Shown here piece by piece: positions 49,375 through 60,303 of a DNA stretch of 64,000 nucleotides; the stretch's first letter is position 1; the number at the start of each line of letters is the position of its first letter. The notes below the pieces were generated by a model, which worked only from the letters and a program-made list of their open reading frames with translations, ran no database searches and was not told where the DNA came from. Where the stretch lies: assembly GCA_009760855.2 (NCBI GenBank), contig WPIO01000025.1:62001-126000 (forward strand), in the 5' to 3' direction. Position numbers and translations under genes: made by a program. This stretch comes from Cristatella mucedo. Lineage: Eukaryota; Bryozoa; Phylactolaemata; Cristatellidae.

Positions 49375-49795
49375 TGTAACTCTACAAAGCCACAAAGACC
49401 AAGTGGACGTTACGCAGCAGGAGAGTTTTCTATAGTGCTCACGGAGCCTAAGTGGCTTTTGGAAGGCATGCGGTAGCCAGCAGACTTAATTTCGTGCAAA
49501 AAATAGAAGCATAGCTGAGTCAGAAGAGTGAGAAGAAGATCTGAGTGAGAAGCTTAGCTGAGTCAGTAGGGCAGTCGATAAAGGGAGTAGCATGGAGCTA
49601 GCATCGGAGGACGGCTGAAAAGCATACGCGCCACAGTCTGCAACAAGAGAGCAGACGTCGTTGCGTAAGAGTTGTAGAAACGAATCCCACAGTCTAGGAC
49701 CTGCGAGGGGGGGCGAAAGCTTCTGTCTCCAACGGTACTTAAGCGTAGGAATGGAACTGCTAATGAATCGTCCATAGAAGACCTGAGAGCACGAG
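49375..49795 (-). mobile_element. LINE-A 3' end copy
   Basis: The sequence matches 8561-8930 over about 400 bases, including the C-terminal ORF2 region VGDRSF..GPRLWDS (minus strand near 49.68 kb). It ends at the same GTAACTC motif, directly against the tRNA-like element. It is frameshifted and 5'-truncated. Confidence 0.85.
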
Positions 49796-51665
49796 GAGGA
49801 GGCTGCTGACCAGTGCTGCTTCTTCCGCTTCCGAGCCATTCCTCTGATCCTTGCTCTGATGGCACTCGATCCGTCCGATCAACGCTGGCTTTATCGGCTC
49901 AGTGAACGTCAGCACAGTCACGGGAGCAGCAGTCGCGTCGCGGAGATCGGACACTCTCTAATCACTCGGGCTCGCCGCGTCGCGTAACTCGCGTGCGCCT
50001 AGTGGCGCTTCCTTAAGCGCTGCCTTAAGCTGCCGACGCAGCAGTCCCCATCGAAGCGCTCATCCGAGTGGCCGCCCGCCTCGGCTGCTCGACGGCGGCG
50101 CCTCATTGGAGAGCTACTACCGGCAGCCTTCGGCGCGTCGCCTTCGGCCGTTCGATAGAAGCGCTTCGGTCCGGCACGACGGCGCGGCCGCCACTGGAGG
50201 GGCGGGGCTGGCTCGTTCAAATCCAGCCGCCGAGACGACGGGCAGGCTGCGCCTGATGGGCTTAGCGGCGAGCGGGGCGATCGCGAGAGGAGCGGCACAG
50301 CGAGCTAGGAAAGACCACTGCGGCGCCCCCCCCCCCCACTCGCCACACTCGAAAGACCGATTAAACGCTACCAGCTACTGCCGGTGCCCGAAATAACCCG
50401 TAGGCAGAGAAACCTGTGTACTAGCATTCGGGCGTCTCGCCGTCGTCGGAGCGGGCTATTTTCCACCGTCACAGGTGACCACGCGGAAGCGGAGAGCTCT
50501 GGCGAGGAGGTACTTGACGACCCATGCTAGCTCGAGCTCCTACGCCCGATCGCCACCCAACCGGCTCGCAATGACGCCGACGGGAGTTGCCGTCGTCCGG
50601 CGCCTGCTGGAGAGGTGAAAATAGAGGCCTGATGAGGACGGCCTGTTTCGCTGAGCGCTAGCGGCGGCTCCGAACGGGGCGACACGGGGATGGCGAGAGC
50701 TAGCCGCGCGTCCGAAGACAGCAGCTTTGCGCAGCGTCTCCCGCTGCCCGCTGCTCCGGCGTGCGCCGTCAGCGAAGGAAGGACTGCTCGGCGAACGCCT
50801 GGCGGCTCGTGTGAGAGCGAGGCTGGAGCCGCTATGAATGATGCGCTCGCAGTGCAATTTCGCATTAGCAGCCGTGCGTGGGCGCGACGGCTGGCTGCTG
50901 GTACGGCAGCGGGGCGGCTCGTTGTAGAGCTCGCCGGTGCGTAGCAATGCCAGAGCATTGCGAAATGAGAAGCCGAGAGTGGGGGGCTTCCGGCGCAGAA
51001 TGTACCACTAAGCCGAGAGCCAGCAGCGCCCTGCGGGCTTCCGAGAACCGCGGATTTACTCTGCGGGATACCACCGCGACCGGGCCGGCTGGCGGGTGCT
51101 TCGTGCCGCCCCTCTACTGCCACCCCTCGACAGCCACCCCTTGCTCGCTCGTAGGGCACGGTCTCCGCCGATGCGCGGCGAACACACTTATGCCCGCTCA
51201 CGCGCGGCCAGTCTGTCGGGAATTGATAAGAGCCGACGGCGGCGGCTGTGGCAGGAGTGAGCGGCTCCTGCAGCTCTTAAAGCTGCGCTTCGCTTCCTTC
51301 TCGGTCAGCTCGGTCAGCCACTCGCTCGGAGCGAGCGATAGGCGATGATCGGCACCGCTGACGGAGGTGGCACCGCTGACGGAGGCGGCACCGCTGACGA
51401 AGCCCAAGCTCGCCAGACGGCGCTAAGCGGCTTTGCAGCGAAAGGGGCTCGGAGAGATCGGAGCAAACAAAACATAGGGCAAACAAAACAGCCGGCGTCC
51501 GCCACAGACGCTACCGCAGCATCGATCGCTTCTCGAGCGCTACGCCGAGGCCGGTGCGGTGGGTTTGACTCGGGGTTTTCGAGCTTCGCCCGACAGACGA
51601 TGCGTCGAGGGGTTGGGTAAGAGAGATAGTGGAATGAAATGAGGGAGAGAGAGAGAGAGTGTGTG

Positions 51666-51697
<32 letters not shown>

Positions 51698-52037
51698 TGT
51701 GTGTGTGTGTGTGCGCGCGTTGGTGTGTGTGTGTGTGTGCGTTGGTGTGTGTGTGTGTGCGTTGGTGTGTGTGTGTGTGTGTGTGCGTGTGCGTGTGTGT
51801 GCACGTGTAAACTGGTAAACAAACGAATGAGACATAGAGAGACGGAGAAGTAAAGACAGAGAGAGTAAGGAAAATTGGACTCGGGGGAGCGACAATAAGA
51901 GAGAGGGCTATAGGGACAAATGAAGAGGCAGTGATGAAAAAAAGAGGCAGGAGGCGAATGAAAGGGGAGAATGAAAGAAAACGAGCGGTAGAAAGAGTGG
52001 GATGAACTGGATATGAAAACAAAGAGTCCGAAAATTG

Positions 52038-52078
<41 letters not shown>

Positions 52079-53123
52079 AGAAAGGTATGGAGGATGAGAG
52101 AATGAGGACATGTTTTACTCTCTCCTGTTTATCGCACCTCTTGAAGCTTGACCTCTGCTGCTGACGCTGGGCACTATCAGCTATCTTCTCCACCGGGGTC
52201 TATGTCCCAAAAGAGAGCTCTCTAATCAGACGCGAGGCTGCTTTTCCCCCCCCCCCCCCCCCCCCCGGCGAACAGGTAGCGGCCGAGCACGAGAGAGCGA
52301 CACCAAACGGCCCGACGTCCTTTTGCGCCCACCGCATTAGCTACTCGTGCACCCTCACTTCCGTCCAGTCCATACGGCTGCGGTTTGGTTATGCGAGTCT
52401 ATCTCCCCGTCGCGCTCAACTGAGCGCTCGCTTGCCGGCGGCCGACGCCATCTTGTGCACGCGACTTTGACCGTCAAGAGTCTGCAATTGCTCTCATTGT
52501 GCATCCTTTCTACTCGTAGTGGGCACGAGATAGATTACTACCAAAACCATATCCGCCAGCAGTAGAGGCACGCTCACGGGCGCCCTTCGACAGCCGCGGA
52601 GCAGCGAGTGGAGGCTCGCAGGAGCAGCGAGTGGAGGCTCGCAGGAGCAGCGAGTGGAGGCTCGCAGGAGCAGCGAAGAGCTGCGATACTCTTCGAGAGC
52701 CAGTCAGTAATCAGCAGCCGCGCGAAGTTTAAATGACTATCACGCGTATCATCAGACAGTGATGCATTGAGCGATGCATCTGCCAAAAATGCAATCGCTA
52801 ATAGAGCTCCTCGAAGGAAGAGTGCGTCTGCCCAGGGCAGCCTGCAGGTGTGGCAGACTTCGCGAGCCGGGCGTGCCGCTGCCGCCCGGGACGCCATCGC
52901 GGCGCCACCAGGCGGCCAATTGTCTCGCGCTTCTAGTGTGTAATTAAAGAAAAAATAGCGAGGCGCTGAATCTGGCGCTAGACGAATCTGGCGCTAGATG
53001 GCGCTAGAAATGAGGCACTAGACGCCGCCATACCAGCAGCCCGCCCTTGGCGGCCGTCGGCCTCGAGCCAATGTGCACGCGATCGAAGCCGCTGCCGCCG
53101 CCGCCGCCGCCGCCGCCACTCAC
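49796..53123. other. GC-rich flank of Shaw; simple repeats
   Basis: No exon is confirmed. Simple sequences are GT-rich repeats at 51658-51803, (GA)n at 52040-52076 and a C-run at 52245-52266. If transcription of Shaw continues past the donor at 53123, this is intron. I looked for a minus-strand C-terminal exon here and did not find one with convincing sites. Confidence 0.45.
52599..52676. repeat. 23-bp tandem repeat, 3.4 units
   Basis: The unit GAGCAGCGAGTGGAGGCTCG plus CAG repeats three times perfectly (52599, 52622 and 52645) with a partial fourth. Confidence 0.95.
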
Positions 53124-54063
53124 CGATGTGCGTCAGCTTGGAGGCGGCATCGCCCGACGTCTGGTTGAGCTTAATCGCGCCGGTCCTCACCAGCTGGTTG
53201 CCGCCGCCGCCGCCGCCGCCCCCACGAGGCGTGTTGGCGCCGCCTTGCATTTTGGGCCGAACGGCCTCGACGGGCAGCACGCGGCGCCGCTGCTTGGGCA
53301 GCTTGGCTCGCGCCTGCGTGTGCGAGTAGAACATGGTGAAGTTGCTGACGATGACGGGCACGGGCAGCGCTATGGTGAGCACGCCGGCCAGCGCGCACGC
53401 GCTGCCCACGAACATGCCGATGTACGTCTTGGGCGTCATGTCGCCGTAGCCGACCGTCGTCATGGTGACGATGGCCCACCACAGGCCGTCCGGTATGCTC
53501 GTGAAGCTGTTCTTCGGATTGTACTGCAGGCGCTCGGCGTAGAAGATGAGCGCGGCGAAGACGATGATGAAGAGGACGAGGAAGAAGATGAGCAGCGACA
53601 GCTCCTTGGCGCTCGCCTTGAACGTGTGTATGAGTATGCGCAGGCCGGACGAGTGGCGCGTGAGCTTGAGCAGGCGCATGATGCGTATCATGCTGACGAA
53701 CTCGATTATGTCGATGCTCAGGTCGCCGCTCGCCTGCTCCACGACCGTCTCGACGTAGAACGACAGCGTGCCGAGCGAGTCGATGATGTTGATCGGGTCG
53801 CGCACGAACTGCACTCGACTGGGCGCGACGAGCAGGCGCACGAGGATCTCGAGCGTGAACCAGGCGTTGCAGGCGCACTCGAGGTAGAAGAAGACGCGGT
53901 GCGGCGTCGTCCGGATCTTCTGCAGCGTCCATCCGGTCGCCGTCCCGTTGACGTCCGTCAGCGTCAAGTTGCGGATGACGGCCACGCGCAGGTCCGGATG
54001 CGACTTGAGGCAGAAGCAGGCGATCGAGAGGACGATGAATGCGATCGAGAAGAAGCTCAAGAC
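53124..54063 (-). CDS. Shaw: Shaw/Kv3 channel exon 2: S1-S6, pore, tail start
   Basis: A CAG acceptor (54066-54064) opens the exon in phase 0 and a GTGAGT donor (53123-53118) closes it after one base of a codon. It adds 313 residues (171-483) to exon 1. S1 is about 171-192, with two N-glycosylation sites in the S1-S2 loop (NLT, NGT), as in Kv3 channels. S2 is about 228-249 and S3 about 261-279. S4 ([17 protein letters not shown]) is Shaw-like, with few charges. S5 is about 326-349. The selectivity filter TTVGYGD is at 372-378, and S6 carries the PVPV hinge at about 404. The tail begins [20 protein letters not shown], as in Shaw, then a run of eight to nine Gly. The product is a potassium-selective voltage-gated channel subunit of the plasma membrane. 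The terminal exon is missing. Confidence 0.96.
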
Positions 54064-56785
54064 CTGTCACGAACGAGTCGGCGCGAGGCGGCGTTTGACG
54101 CAGCTCGACTCGCAGCCGCCATCGCCACATTCGCCGCCATCGCCGCACATTCGCAGCCATCGCCGCTCCCAAAAGCGACTCCCGCCGCGAGCCGCTTTTG
54201 CCTACACCCGGGGCGTTACTAGTGAGCAGACTTACCACAGTTTAACTCGTATTCCTGCACAGGAATACGCTGTTATAAGACAAAAGACGAGGGACTGCTC
54301 TTGAGGCGTAACGCTACACGGTACGGAGCGATTTTTCTTGTATATGAATCGCCAGCGTGTGCAGAGTGGGAATGCGAATTTGTACACAATTCCGCTGAGG
54401 CGAAAGCGTTACCGGCGCCTTACGGTAAGTTCTGGCTAGTCCGACAGCGCTGGCCTCGGAATCACTTCGAGAGGAGCTACCAGCCCACGAAGTACGGCTA
54501 AACAACGATCGCGTGCGTCCTAGCAACGGTTCGCTCGGTGCCCAGCAGCCTTTTCAATATCGTGGCTCCAGGCCACCGGGGTGCTGTCGTCTCTAGCAGC
54601 TCCCGTCAAGCTGGTCATCGACAGCGAGTCCTCTGATTTTCGTATGCAATCGCGCTTACGTAAAAATGCTGGGAGGCGGCTTACGAGCAATGACGCACGA
54701 GCCGCTGCCCTGGGCGATGCGGCCGAAGAGTAGGACTCGCGGACGGCGACTCGCGTGGAGCCGAGCCACAGCCAATCACCTCTACCCGACTGGCCACGAG
54801 AGCGGTCTGGCGTCGCATTGCCTCCAGAGAAATCCGCCGCAGAGAAATCGTTGCGTCGAGGGAGTTTCTGTCGCCGCGAGCAACGAGTCTCTGCTTCGAG
54901 CCGAGGCGATAGCTCCGCGACTGGTCGCGGAGCTGTCGTCAGGGCATTTCGTGCACGGCTTCTGCCCGAAGGTTATTTCGTTCGCGTCGCACGTGCAGCC
55001 CACCCGAAAGCAAGCAGCCGACGGGGGCCCCCTGCCCCGCCACTACCCCCTTACAGGTTGGCAATGCGAAGTCAAGCCTTTTCGAGCCGAGAGCGGCTGT
55101 CGGCCGACGGATCAAAGAATCATTTTCGCTGCATTGCGACAAAGGCGAGAAAGAGACCAAGCTCAAGGGAGGTGACTCGGTGTCGGGTGGCTGCGAGACC
55201 TTCAAGCTAGGGGACAAAGTATCGGGCGGGCGGCGAGGCTGGCTGCGGCGGCGGCGGCGCGGCGGCGGCGGAGGATGTCTGGCTTCGAACGATCCGTGCC
55301 ACGGAATGGCGAACGAACTCTTTTACGGATCGTCTTCGGAAGTCTGTCTCGCGATAGTGTTGACACAGCAGGCAAAGGGTCTAGCTACATACGGGCAGCT
55401 GGCTCAATATAAACGATCCGAATACTGCCCGGATTATACGATCCGCTCCCGCTTCCTCGTGACAATGGGCGCCGCCTCGAGAAACTCGAACACGCGAGTC
55501 GGCCGCCACTAACAGACGCCGCCGAGGTCCGTCGCCGTGTCCTCGTCAGCGTTAGTGTGTCGGGCGCGATCGAACGGCCCTTTATGGGACAGCGGGCGAC
55601 ATCGCTCTTGAGTATATCTTAGTCACCCGATAGCTCCTTCTTTGGCGAACTGCTTTCGTCCGATCGGCCCGCCACCGCCTCTACTGCAAACACGTCCGCG
55701 ACCGCTGCTGCAGCAGTGGGTTCGTCCTGGTGCGACGCTACGGTCTTGCCTGGACACTCGGCGCTGGCAGCAAGCTCTGCAGGGCAGGTGCACTTATTAC
55801 TCCCGGCGCCGACTGAGCAGAGAAGCGACGTTTCTGCGTGGCCTGTATTCGGGAGGGAGGCGAATGTGGTGGACTCCCCGGAATGCGCTCACTTTGCAAA
55901 GGTTCGTAGGCGTTCAGGCCTATTGGCCTCTTCGCTTGTAGTATATAAGTCCCCGTGCTCATGCTACTCAAACAAGCCCGCCTTCAGGAAGGTCAATATG
56001 GCGCCGCCACTGCTGCTGCACCCCATGCCATGAGGCAAAGAAACCGGTCGCTGCGCTGAGGCGGAGGAACGGCTTCGCGCCTCCTCGAAATGCTTCCGCC
56101 AAAACTTCAACGCTGTCCACCAAAGCTGAAGAGGCGGCCTGCCCCGTTCGGCTCTGGGTTGGCCATGGCGGCGGCCGCTGCTCGATGTTCTCGGGTCATT
56201 CGGCGCGTTCTCGTTGCGGTCGGGTCAGCCACCAGACGGACCACCCTGAGCCGAGATGAATAGACGCTCAGCGCGGGCCAAGCGCTGATCGCGGCAATTG
56301 TTGTTAAGGGAGAGCGACACAAAGGTTACTGGACAGAGAAGCGGATGGGTTGTAAAAGAGGACGAGATCCGAGCGAGAGCGGATCGATGAGGCCTCAAGC
56401 GACGGATCTATGTCTAGCTTGGATATGGGTCGCCGGAAGAGACCCCGCGTCCCTTCGCAGCGACTTGGAGATTGCTTCGACGACAACGTCGACGACGGCA
56501 GCTGCGGGCGGCTAAGGGGGGAGGCTTCGGGGGCGGAGCGATCGCCCGAAGCGAAGCGCCGGGCGAGCATGGCGGCACCCAGAGCTTCGGCGAAATTATA
56601 GAGCCCGGAGGGCAACTTGACACCCAACTGGCCTCGAGTTCGTGTGAGCGCTAAGACTCGGCACGTTTGATGGGCCAACTTTTTGATAGACGACTTCAGA
56701 TAGGCGTTGCGTAGGCACAGTGCTTTAAGATAGACTGTCGACCCGAGGCGGAGCAGCAACCGCCGACGCAGCCCCTGGAGAGAGC

Positions 56786-57385
56786 GGGTGGAGCGAGGAG
56801 CCTGGAGCGAGGAGCCTGGAGCGAGGAGCCTGGAGCGAGGAGCCTGGAGCGAGGAGCCTGGAGGAGCCTGGAGCGAGGAGCCTGGAGCGAGGAGCCTGGA
56901 GCGAGGAGCCTGGAGCGAGGAGCCTGGAGCGAGGAGCCTGGAGCGAGGAGCCTGGAGCGAGGAGCCTGGAGCGAGGAGCCTGGAGCGAGGAGCCTGGAGC
57001 GAGGAGCCTGGAGCGAGGAGCCTGGAGCGAGGAGCCTGGAGCGAGGAGCCTGGAGCGAGGAGCCTGGAGCGAGGAGCCTGGAGCGAGGAGCCTGGAGCGA
57101 GGAGCCGGGAGCGAGGAGCCTGGAGCGAGGAGCCTGGAGCGAGGAGCCTGGAGCGAGGAGCCTGGAGCGAGGAGCCTGGAGCGAGGAGCCTGGAGCGAGG
57201 AGCCTGGAGCGAGGAGCCTGGAGCGAGGAGCCTGGAGCGAGGAGAGCCTGGAGCGAGGAGCCTGGAGCGAGGAGCCTGGAGCGAGGAGCCTGGAGCGAGG
57301 AGCCTGGAGCGAGGAGCCTGGAGCGAGGAGCCTGGAGCGAGGAGCCTGGAGCGAGGAGCCTGGAGCGAGGAGCCTGGAGCGAGGC
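56786..57385. repeat. 14-bp minisatellite, ~42 units
   Basis: The unit GCGAGGAGCCTGGA repeats almost perfectly for 600 bases. Interruptions are a 5-base loss near 56863, a C-to-G-type variant near 57105 (GAGCCGGGAG), a 2-base gain near 57244 and decay at 57383. Because 14 is not a multiple of three, every frame reads a 14-residue repeat: WSEEPGARSLERGA on plus and SSLQAPRSRLLAPG on minus. The resulting 213- and 285-residue frames are not taken as genes. Confidence 0.97.
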
Positions 57386-58081
57386 TGGAGCGAGTTCGTG
57401 CCCTCGAGAGAGCCCGGCTCAGAGGTTAGGAAAGAAGCGGGCCCGGCGACTCTCCCGTAGGCGACGGCGGCCGGGGCCGCCTCGATGCTTGGCTGCCTGC
57501 GATGGCCGCCTCGTGAGCCGACGCTCACCGGTGCACGCAGAAAAGTAAACTGCAAAAGTACTCTCACAGCTACAGCAACCACGATGCGGCGGTGGTGGCA
57601 GCGGCGAGGCGGGGCACGTGGGCACTCGCGAAGGCACTAGGTGTGCGCTCGTCGGCCCTGCAAGTCGATGTGGCTGCCAGCTGACGCAGCGGCGACCTCG
57701 GGACCGCGGTCGCCCGAGGACGTCCCCGCCCCCATAGCGTGGGCGAGCAACACCGCCTATGGAATCAGGCTCCACCATCCCGGAACGAGAGGGCGATGCT
57801 GCCGATCCGGCACGCGGCAGCACCGGCAGCTGCCGATCCATTGGTCGCCGGTGGGTAGGGAGGCAGACCAAGCCTGGAGGCACCTGAGACCTGAATTATA
57901 GGCAGCTGGCTCGCCCGCCGCTGCGAACGTCACCGCCTGGGGTGATCACGACCTTTCGTAGCCACGAGTATGCACGAGATGTAAATGCTACGCCGAGCTC
58001 CGAAAGAGTGTACAATCAACACCCGCGGACAACTCGTGCTACAGATCGAACTCATGCGGGTCAATAAATTCTCTTTCTTAA

Positions 58082-58217
<136 letters not shown>

Positions 58218-58238
58218 GCTAAACATACACATACGCCG

Positions 58239-58382
58239 AGCTGGGTTGGACCAGCGGTGAAGGTGCTCGCCCCGACTAAGGTCTGGCTGAGGTCGTGGGC
58301 TCGAGCCCTGAGGCATATGTGAAGCGCCTGAATAGAGATTTGGCTCTCTTGTGGCGCTATACAAATGAATTATATTTATTAA
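58239..58382 (+). mobile_element. tRNA-headed SINE in Shaw intron 1
   Basis: The head is GGGTTGGACCAGCGGTGAAG, the B-box region GAGGTCGTGGGCTCGAGCCC, and the body GTGAAGCGCCTGAATAGAGA. The tail TTGTGGCGCTATACAAATGA ends in AT-rich sequence. It is antisense to Shaw and close to the copy at 25.9 kb. Confidence 0.85.
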
Positions 58383-58449
58383 CATTTACATACACACCTG
58401 TATAATTAGGTATACATCTTTTATTCGCTTCCTCTCCCTCTCACACGCA

Positions 58450-58451
58450 CA

Positions 58452-58482
<31 letters not shown>

Positions 58483-58674
58483 CCTCTCTCTCGTTTTCTC
58501 ACTCACTCTCTCTCCGACACAGACTCTCTCTCTCTCTCACTCTCTCACACACACACTCACTCTCACATACACACATACCCTCTCTCTCTCTCGCTCTCCC
58601 CCTCACACTCTCACTCACACACACGCACTTTCCCACACACTCTCTCACACACACGCGCGCTCTCTCATCTCCCC

Positions 58675-58720
<46 letters not shown>
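58450..58720. repeat. Mixed CT/CA low-complexity tract
   Basis: Alternating (CT)n and (CA)n blocks with CCC interruptions, ending at CTAGCTTC. Confidence 0.95.
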
Positions 58721-59110
58721 GCTTCTTTGCTCTATCCCGACCTTCTTCGACGGCCGTCTCCCTAACTTCTTCAAACTACGCAGCTTTTAGCAACGTTCCA
58801 CCATTTTTTATTCGCTCTCGCTTCCTGCCTGCAGCAGTCGCTTCCAGACGGCCCCGCTCCGTTGTCCGTTCTCCTCGCCTGTCTTTCCTGGACGATCCAC
58901 GGCCCGAATGACACGTGCCTGAATGCACGATGGCGAACCTCGCCAGGCAGCAGCGGCCGCTCATAAGCTTGGAGCTTCTGGTGCCGCTGCCCGGCAAGTC
59001 TCGACCGAGCACCTCGGCAGCAGCCGCAGTGCGGCTGCTGCCGCTCGGCGCGAGAACTTCCTTTTGCTTCAGCTTAGCTGGCTTCGTGGCGAGCGGGCGC
59101 GCCTACTCAC

Positions 59111-59620
59111 CCTCGCCGGCCTGGACGAGTTGGGCTCGTTAAAGAGCGCCCAGACCTTGGCTCGCAGCTTCTGCCACCCGGTCAGCGTCTTGGATCGGTA
59201 CTCGTCCTCGAGGTTGAACTTCTTCATCACTTCCTCCTGCGACAGCTTCTCCGAGTCGAGGTCGAGCTGGTCCAGTATGGCCAGCGTCTCCTGCGTGTCT
59301 CGGTGGCGCGTGTACGTCATCCAGCAGCACGGCTCGACCTGGTTCGAGTCGAGGCCCCAGAACTGCAGTTCCTCCTCAAACAGCGGGCCGCACACGTCCT
59401 CGGGGTAGTGCAGCTTTCCCGTGCGGTAGTAGTTGAGTATCTGAGCGAACACGCCCGGATGCCGGTCGAAGAAGTACTCGTTGAGCACCGGGTCGTAGTT
59501 GGCCAGGGCCTCAGTCAGCCTCGACAGGCGTGTGGCCGGTATTTTCTTCAGGGTGGCCTTGTACGTCTCGTGGCGTATGCCGCCCACGTTCAAGATCACC
59601 CTGTTGTCGGCGTCCGTCAT
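59111..59620 (-). CDS. Shaw: Shaw/Kv3 channel exon 1: T1 domain
   Basis: Starts at ATG 59620-59618, with a favourable context (A at -3), and runs 170 codons to a GTGAGT donor in phase 0. It encodes the BTB-like T1 tetramerisation domain that decides which subunits co-assemble. Blocks include [40 protein letters not shown] and the [20 protein letters not shown] core. The zinc-binding interface motif of Kv2-4 channels is intact: His71, Cys77 and the Cys98-Cys99 pair (H-x5-C-x20-CC). This rules out Kv1/Shaker. The end, [11 protein letters not shown], leads directly into S1. Very strong similarity to protostome Shaw. Whether an untranslated exon lies upstream is unknown. Confidence 0.97.
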
Positions 59621-59810
59621 CTTTTGCCACCGTCCACTACCGCTAAAAGCGGTGCAAGAGCAACATAACGTAATAAGCGCCTCCGCGAGCGTTACACTAG
59701 TAATTCAGTTGCAGCGTAATTGCTGGCGTTTATCAATATCCTGTACTACGTTTACTAACGTAAGTTGCCTTTACTACAACTATCGATTGCACAACCATTC
59801 CGAGTTCGCA

Positions 59811-60300
<490 letters not shown>

Positions 60301-60303
60301 TGC

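Noticed and set aside
53047-54222. 391-residue plus-strand frame opposite Shaw exon 2
   Set aside because: It is the antisense shadow of conserved, GC-rich channel codons and shows no domain of its own.
56725-57582. 285-residue minus-strand repeat protein
   Set aside because: It is explained entirely by the 14-bp minisatellite, which is open in every frame.
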